The position numbers were made by a program, and so were the translations under genes. Below, piece by piece: positions 57,195-64,000 of a stretch of 64,000 nt of DNA (position 1 is the stretch's first letter; the number at the start of each line of letters is the position of its first letter). Origin of the DNA: Zychaea mexicana (Eukaryota; Mucoromycota; Mucoromycetes; Mucorales; Lichtheimiaceae); the NCBI RefSeq assembly GCF_025766255.1, contig NW_026516765.1, positions 1 through 64,000 of the forward strand, in the 5' to 3' direction. The notes beneath the pieces were generated by a model. It had not been told where the DNA came from. It saw only the letters and a list, made by a program, of their open reading frames with translations, and searched no databases.

Positions 57195-57649
57195 TGCCAT
57201 ATAGAAGTAAAACGGTATGCCTTTTGGCGCTGGTCAATCCAGCCTTCAATAAAATAAAACCGGTATTTAAACTATATAAAGTGGTGGCAATTGTATTAAG
57301 TACAGAAGGAAGCACATGAGTAACACGTTAAACGCTGTACACAAGGACACACATGCATCTAGATGAAATCCAAATACATAAAACTGCTAATGTATGTTTT
57401 GTCGGTAGCTTCTGTCACTCAGCTGCTATTTAGAGCCTATTGTCAGTGCGCGCTATATGATGACGCTGATGCTTTGAGCCCTTCTAAAATTGAGTGCACA
57501 GATGTGATAGGCTTTTTTATATTTTTTGTGGATATTCTTTTAAACACAATGCAAAAACAAACTGCAATAATGATATAGCTAGGGTAGTTACATGCAATTA
57601 AAATGACGTTTGTAGTAACTATTTATTACAGAAGACAACAGAGAAAAAA
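57195..57649. other. Intergenic region between the convergent transporter genes
   Basis: Shared 3' flank of the two convergent paralogs. A frame at 57363-57578 is open but unrecognised. Confidence 0.4.
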
Positions 57650-59919
57650 TTAAATATTTGCTAAAAAGTTACGTTTTAACCGAAACTTAAGAAATAGAGA
57701 GAGGAGAGCGCAGGCCGCGTATCCTACTCCAGCAATAATCTTACAGTAAAGAAAGGGATGTTGAGTATTGTTGGCCTCAACAACACTTGCAATGAGTGGA
57801 CCTAGTACAAAGAATATGAATGCAAGCATACTGATAGAAACAGCGGCAGGATATTTCTCCATTGAGCCGAGGATGTTGATGACCACAGGTGCAGCTAATC
57901 ATTCACATGTAACAGTTGGGTGAGTTTCCATATGTAAAAAATGGCTTGGATATACAACACAGAAAACCTGCTCCAATTTACTTTGTCACAAAATAACACC
58001 GTTTTTTACAGGGGCTGTAAACCTTACCTAGTGTAAAATAACTTCCATATACCAGACCATTGACAACAGCGAATAGCAATAACACCCCAAAGTTGTTGGC
58101 AAACATCCAAATAGCAAAGATCGAAATTATGCAGATAAACATGCACATAATATACGTATTTAGATGCCCCAGTTTATCGCCACATATACTAATATATTCA
58201 ACAAAAGCACATTTTATATGAATAATGGTGAGTATTGAACTGAAATACATAATTTCCGTATTCTCTCATTTCCTCACTTACCCAGCTGCAATTCTGCCAA
58301 CAATGCCAGCTGCCGACAAGACTGATATGGTAGCTGCACCTTGTGTTTCAGTCAGTCCAATGAATGTCGCATAAGCTACAAGGGCAGATTAACTGACTTA
58401 GTGATTGATTGCTACTGACTATGAGCATTGGTTCTTCTATATGTGCACTACCGTGTTCTGAAAGTACTTGAATAAAAGAGAGCCATTTGACTCAAGTATA
58501 CTTACAAGGAATAAATACAAAGACAGTATAAGAAGCGTACATTTGAATTGGACCCACGACCACCCAAATCATCATGTTCAGATCTTTCAGTATAGGAACA
58601 AGACTGACAAATTGCTTTTTTACGCTTACTGGCGGTGACTGGACCCTTTCTCTAATAAGCACAACACTTGAGAGGATCAAAGCAAACGATATAAATCCAA
58701 GTACACGGTATGTCCTTGTTCACACAGAATAGTCACCAAAGATTTAAATTTAGTACCTTCCATCATCGACGACGGCTAAATTAATTTTCTGCGTCTACTT
58801 TTGATACATACCAAGGTGCGCCGAGCGCATTGTTTATGGCAACCATGATATGCGGCACAATAAGAGCAAAAATTGCAAAGGTCGATGCTTGTACACCAAA
58901 GGCAGTTGCCCGGTACTTGACAAACCATTGTGGTAAAATCCTCAATCCAACCTATGTAGTGGTTATAGAACAGTCAGCACCCAACATGTTGTAGTGCTCT
59001 AGGATCTTTAGTTAAAGTAAATGTGACGACTTACAGTACTGAAACACGCGATTCCGAGTCCTGTACACACGCTTACTGACAAATAAAGTTGCCAAATCTA
59101 CAAACACATTTGGGACACATGAATTAATCGTTTTTTTCCACTCTATATAGCAACGACATGCTGATGAGGTACAACTTACAGAAGTAGCTAAGCTAGCCAA
59201 CATCAAGCCCGCAGTTGTCAGTATGAGCCCAGTATAAAGCACAGGCCTGAAACCGACACGGGAATAGATTAAGTTTATGAAAAACACGCATGATAGTACC
59301 ATTGCTTGGAAGAGAGCGCCGACAAATGTCAGTTTGATATTAACGTCCGTGTCCGATGCAAATGTACTACTTCGCTTATAATGGTCTTGCATAATGCCTA
59401 AAATACGAATTAAAGTTTCAGTTTAATCAGTTCTTTTTTTGGAACACTGAACCATCTGTTGCTGCTGCTCGTGTTCGAAAATGCCAGACAAAGAAAATAC
59501 GTCTCTCTCTTGTACGTGCACGTACCCCTTTTGGTAAATAAACGTGTTGGTACAATCCAGTGTTGATTACACTACTTTTGACTACCATCATCAGAGTAAA
59601 AAAGCAACACTACGTACCAGCAATTTGGTAAGCCGCAAAGCAATGATATAAGAAAACTTCCTATTCCAACTGTCCAGGCCTGCTTTCCGTCAGTTGGCAA
59701 CTCTTGTTTTTTGGGCTGGCCACCATCGTTAATATTTGATTCTTCCATGTGTGCATCGTAAGGCCCATCTCTTTTCTCGTCCGATTGGTCGCAGAGCGCT
59801 GGCATTGGTTTTTCATTTGACTCTTGACGACCCGACGGACAAGTAGCAGGAAGATATCCTTCGTCTACTGAGGCCTTTGCCGTTTCATTGTTGCTCTTTT
59901 GATAGTTGGATTTCAGCAT
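57650..59919 (-). CDS. MFS transporter, monocarboxylate porter-like (copy 2)
   Basis: Minus strand, exons 59919-59618, 59527-59526 (2 nt), 59397-59180, 59097-59035, 58951-58812, 58714-58506, 58375-58282, 58188-58028 and 57894-57650, 477 aa. Exon lengths repeat those of copy 1 (218, 63, 140, then 161 nt), apart from one extra intron dividing copy 1's 330-nt exon. Sequence shows AWTVGIGSFLISLLCGLPNCW, then GIMQDHYKRSS, IWQLYLSVSVCTG, TYRVLGFISFALILSSVVLI, TFIGLTETQGAATISVLSAAGIVGRI and MEKYPAAVSISML. It has lost the full DGGYGW signature (PTDGKQAWTVG here). The acceptor before the 2-nt exon (accaaaag) is weaker than in copy 1. Function as for copy 1. Confidence 0.9.
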
Positions 59920-60436
59920 ATCTGGCCAAATAGTACCACGTCTGTCGTACTGAAAATGTAGAAGGTAGTGGCAAAAATGTAAGAAAGAAATCTGAATATT
60001 AAATAAGTAGAGGGAAAGGCGAAAAAGCGAGCGTGACTTTCCGCCCGCTATAACTAGAGTGAGCTTAGTCAAATAATGCTGGCTATGCATATCAACTTTC
60101 ATAGCGCCGTTATTCAGAAGTATACGGCGCGTTTAAACGCAAAGAAATAAAGCCACAAAACCTTCTTCCACATACATATGCAGCTCTAATATGTAGGCTC
60201 TGTATAAATACAGCTTAGAGGCACTTTGGGCGTAAAGCGAACAAAATAGTCTGTGCTTCGTCAAATTTGTTCTCCAGCTATCACGCCATACGCCAAATGA
60301 GCACATTAAACCCTTATCTCATTTCAAGAAAACACGGTGTTTTCCACTAAGATAGAGCTATGGGCTAGACGCTACCGAGTAATTCTTGGTGAAAGTGATT
60401 GACGTCAATCAAAAAACTTTGGCAGCAGAATGTCAA
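59920..60436. promoter_or_regulatory. Upstream region of transporter copy 2
   Basis: Promoter and leader of the minus-strand transporter. The frame is open upstream of the chosen start but includes unrelated residues, so the start at 59919 (MLKSNYQKSNN) is a choice. No other gene seen. Confidence 0.35.
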
Positions 60437-60598
60437 CTACACTACTGAGAAAATTGTTTTCAACGCTAAATCATCTAGTGAAGATAATCTAACGGGAGAA
60501 GACACATAAAGAGTCCGAAGGAGAAAAATAAACAAATACTCGAAGATGCGATCACTTGCATGAGATGCAAACAAGCAAAATCGTGTGCATGAAGAGAT
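60437..60598 (-). pseudogene. LCB2 3'-end fragment (relic)
   Basis: A minus-strand segment reads ISSCTRFCLFASHASDRI, then after a diverged intron-length stretch ending ttag, DDLALKTIFSVV. This copies the end of the LCB2 gene at 3-4.8 kb ([19 protein letters not shown], then [14 protein letters not shown]), including the intron position (4645-4720). The nucleotide resemblance extends into the intron. Nothing else of LCB2 is present. On the minus strand it lies directly upstream of transporter copy 2, the same order as LCB2 and the MFS relic at 4.8-5.8 kb. Confidence 0.7.
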
Positions 60599-61915
60599 AC
60601 ATGATTGCTTTGCTGTAACAATATATAAACATGAAAAGTTATGGCTTCGAGTCAGTCTGGAGCATATGCATTTGCTACACTTCGTTTCCGATCCAAGCAA
60701 CAGCAGTAAAAACTTTTTTAAAAATGAGTCAGTTTTGGCATCACCAGCATGTTAGAGCCTACTTTAGCAGAAGCCAAGTCGTGCAAGGTACGAAGAAGCG
60801 AGACATTCATTTTATGCAGTAATGTTAGAGGAGCATGCGGTTTTTGAAAAGCGCTCTAATAGGCAAACCAACCCCTTGTTGTCGATCTCCGTTTCATCCC
60901 GCGTATCGTAGCAACGGCAATTAATCCCCCGACACATTACACGCATTCTGCATATTGTTGCCCCTGTTTTACGACTTATATCAATTGTCTACTTCTCATG
61001 TTTTATACATTGACCCACTATTATTTTAAACAATACAGTCCCCTATATTGTATTTCTCAATTATTATCTGTATCCAACACATAAAGCAGTACAAAAGCCC
61101 CCATAAACGAATAATATTAGCTCAGAAGAGCACAAAATGTACTCCTTGCATAAATCGTCTGACGCAGCCGCTCAAACACACCAACACGAAGTCCGACGCC
61201 GCTACCAACAACACCAATCCTCACAAGCCAATTGGGCCCGAAAAACGCCCAGAAATGCAATGAGATACGTAGCATAGAATATAGATACAGATAGAATTTA
61301 GTTTAAAGCTTATATTCATCTGAAGGTTAATGACGATACGCTTATAGCATTCTTGTCGCTTCCTTGCGGTGCGGTGATTGAAAAGAAGAAAATAATACAT
61401 AGTAGGAGGTGGTGCTTTAAGTGAAACAACCCTTCTAAAGAGGAAAAAAGTCAAGCCGAATTACGATGTTTGGTGAGGAGAGGTAACGAAGTACATATAA
61501 ATGAAAATGTAAGAGTGGGAAGGGAAGAGCTGCTTATGTAGGTTATGAGTGTAGTGAGGGATGTGGAGATGATGATGATGCCACGTTGTCCAGGTCTAGC
61601 GCTTCTTCGGGTGCCGGTTCATTGGTGCCGTAGTCAGTGTCCGAGTGGCTTAACTTGTCCCTTTCCTTCAGCACGCGAAGTAATGCCAGCCAGATCGTTA
61701 TCCATTTGCCGCGAGACAGTTCTATATCGAAACGTGATAGTTTGTTAATGTTAGGGTCGATGGTATGCAGCTCGTTGTCTTGATTGGTTGGTAGTGTCGG
61801 AGGAGGCCATGTACAACTGCTGGAGTAGTGGTGTCAGCGATGGGCAGCTGGCGTCGCGCTCCCGTTTCGCGCGTGGTGCTCCGCAACGACAATCCTTAAG
61901 TGGATAGGATGGTAG
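60599..61915. other. Intergenic region, 1.3 kb
   Basis: No recognised gene on either strand. Sequence is AT-rich and changes to GC-balanced near 61545, where the retrotransposon relic begins. Confidence 0.35.
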
Positions 61916-63400
61916 CTAGTGCATCCTCCATCTGATGAGGCGACGACGGTCTCTGGGAAAAGCGGCCAGATAGAGTATGGAGCAAAGTATCCTGGATGGC
62001 AGGAGACATCGTATGGTTTTGAATGAGCTGCGTCGACGGGTAAGTTCTTCATCCCGCTTTTGGGCGATCACTAATTCCAATGCGTCATTCAGCGGATTGT
62101 TATTGGTATTGTGCTTCTGGTATCGTTGGTGTAGAGGATGGGTGGTAAACATTTTCCTCCAATAGTCGTCGCCTTGCTTACTCCAAGGCAGCGAGATTTC
62201 AATTACTCTAGCCATGCTGGATACAGGCAGAGACCGTAGACCGGTGACAAATTTTAACTGGAGGGTTCGGATGCGAGGTAGCATAGGTGGTAGATCGGCC
62301 AGCACCAGAAGTACGATCGTAGGAAATGAAGTGGTGGTATTGCGATTGAAAGTCATTCTGACGCAGCTTTTTTGTGCTTGATGTATCTTTTTGAGTTGGG
62401 ATAAGGCGGTTATTGCAAGGCTGAATTCAAGAACTGGGCGGATGAAAGCTCGATATGTTTGTAACGCGGGCCAAAGTCCCATGTCATATTGGTGAACACC
62501 GAGTCTCCGCAGGAGAGCCACTCCTTCAGTTGCTTCAGTGCTGTGTTGGCTGATAAGTTGTTGAGCGCCAATATCCTGACAGGTGAATGGAATACCAAAA
62601 TACTGGAGTAATTCGATGGTGCGTAGTGGTTACGGAATGTGAAATGTGGTTGATTGACTGATGAGGATTGGTCGATAATAGGGGTGCCAAGAGTAGCCTA
62701 AGTCTCGCGAATGTTTCTCGGCGATTTGTAGGAGTTGTATCATATTCTATGGTGATCCTAGAAGTACGACACCATCAGCATATAGAAATGATGAAAGAAG
62801 GAGCTGGTGGGTGTCTGGCCTATCCTTCTTCGGACGTCCATTCTTGCCACCGCTGTAGAGTTGTGTCTGAACTGCCGCTACAGATACACCTATTAGAGAT
62901 GGAATGCGAAGCTGAACTGGGTGATGGTTTTAAATGTACATAGAAATCTGGAGACGGCGCGGCAGCGTGTCGATAAAGACAGCGTAAAGAAGTGGACTCA
63001 GGATGGCACCAAAACCACGTGCCGAGTGGATGTAGCGGGATTGATAGTTATGGAGGATGACTGCGATACGGACATCGTCAAACATGTGGCGAACGAGATG
63101 GAACAGAGGGCTCAGCAGGTTGCCCTGCAACTTTGATCAAATGTCGTCGCGTGATGCTGGGTCGAATGCTTGCTTGACATCATAAAAGCATAGGATTGGT
63201 GGCTCGTCATATTGGCGTTGATACTCGCGGATTAGCATGTTTAGTGCGAATGCTTGGTCGAGTGCTCCCAGTTTGAGGCAGAAACCATCTTGGGCAGTAT
63301 TTTGTGCAGGCATTGCGCTTAGTAGTTTGGCTAGCAGGCGGCGCTCAACTACTTTGAGTAGCTCACTGGTTAGACCAGATAAAATTTAGAATAGAAAACG
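61916..63400 (-). pseudogene. Non-LTR retrotransposon relic (reverse transcriptase part)
   Basis: Read on the minus strand from 63400 downward the frame fragments show reverse transcriptase blocks in order. These are AMPAQNTAQDGFCLKLGALDQAFALN, then the palm block ILCFYDVKQAFDPASRDD (about 63165-63205), GAILSPLLYAVFIDTLPRRL (about 62945-63010) and LYADGVVLLGSP in place of YxDD (about 62751-62785). The segment TYRAFIRPVLEFSLAI...LKKIHQAQKSCVRMTFN of the region following RT lies near 62310-62460. Stops and frame changes break it. The first part of RT and any endonuclease domain are missing, consistent with 5' truncation at insertion. It is not functional. Confidence 0.68.
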
Positions 63401-64000
63401 ATATTGAACAATCACCTCTTTCACTTAGAAAAACTTTCATGTTATAGGCTGGGCGAAGTTCCCTATTTGTGCGCCTTTATTTATTGTTCTTTCACTCTAG
63501 GCCGCTAAACGGCTTGTTTCATCCATAGTACCTTACAGCAAAGATTGAGGTCCTTTCCTTTTTTGTTCCCAAACACCAGGAATCATATTCATTTGTCATC
63601 GAGTACAACAACAGCCGATGCTATATTTGACAGAAACCAGACAGAGGTCTATTAAAAAGGATAAATTTCCTATTTCTTATTTCTTAGTTCCTTTGGCTTA
63701 CAGAACAGCCAAGAAAATGTTGCATCAAACGATGTTATTCCTCGTGCTCAATAGAGAATACATTTCAGTTGCAAGCTTAGCTAAGGCCCAAATCCGAAAA
63801 CCACGAAAACAATATGATGGCCTTTTTTTCGCGCGGGTATAAAATTTCCTAGGCGGCTCGAAGTAGGCGCTTCCGATCTTGTGAAAACCATTATCCTTCA
63901 CGAAACGATGACAGCTTATCTTAAAAATAACGTTTTAAACGTGTATATACTACTTTATGAGTTTTGGTTTTTGGCCAAAGAAGCGTCACTACAATCTAAA
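63401..64000. other. Window end, no recognised gene
   Basis: AT-rich 600 bp. A frame at 63618-63842 is open for 74 codons (basic, no known family). It may be part of a gene that continues outside the window. Confidence 0.3.

Overview
The window reads as nuclear DNA of an early-diverging filamentous fungus, most likely Mucoromycota (Mucorales-like). The grounds are inference from gene content: many genes with short GT-AG introns, homopolymer-rich (Q, H, S, T, D) regulatory proteins, a velvet factor, a CYSTM protein, a fucosyltransferase-like type II membrane protein, a U12-type intron (largely lost from Dikarya) and a Fanzor-like relic. No species can be fixed from sequence alone. All splice models here were built by eye from reading frame, splice consensus and remembered family sequence; none was checked by RNA or database search.

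Layout. 0-5 kb: 3' end of the splicing factor gene SF3B1, a tail-anchored Ubc6-type E2, and the sphingolipid gene LCB2. 5-11.9 kb: gene-poor, with a small MFS-transporter fragment just after LCB2. 11.9-13.6 kb: a regulator with an extended GATA-like zinc finger. 13.6-16.3 kb: sparse. 16.3-17.6 kb: a START-domain lipid-binding protein (minus strand).

18-34 kb is a mobile-element and AT-rich island. It holds a decayed XPG/FEN1-like nuclease gene interrupted by a 1,038-bp hAT-type non-autonomous element with an exact 8-bp target duplication, AT-rich relic sequence, a roughly 2.3-kb element with GGTAATA-rich ends, a Fanzor/TnpB-like pseudogene, and an apparently intact MULE-type transposon with long terminal inverted repeats.

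34-54.2 kb is again housekeeping and regulatory sequence: a TBC RabGAP, a velvet factor, a CYSTM protein, a fucosyltransferase-like enzyme, an acidic hypothetical protein, a WS/DGAT-type acyltransferase, the CCAAT-binding subunit HAP3/NF-YB and orotate phosphoribosyltransferase. 54.9-60 kb carries two convergent paralogous monocarboxylate-type MFS transporters with nearly the same exon structure. 60.4-64 kb has an LCB2 fragment and a decayed non-LTR retrotransposon.

The strongest unusual observations are: (i) an AT-AC U12-type intron in HAP3; (ii) a 2-nucleotide microexon needed by, and present in, both transporter paralogs; (iii) the Fanzor relic beside a seemingly intact MULE; (iv) the hAT insertion with a perfect target-site duplication; (v) the reciprocal LCB2-MFS arrangement at the two ends of the window, which suggests an inverted segmental duplication.
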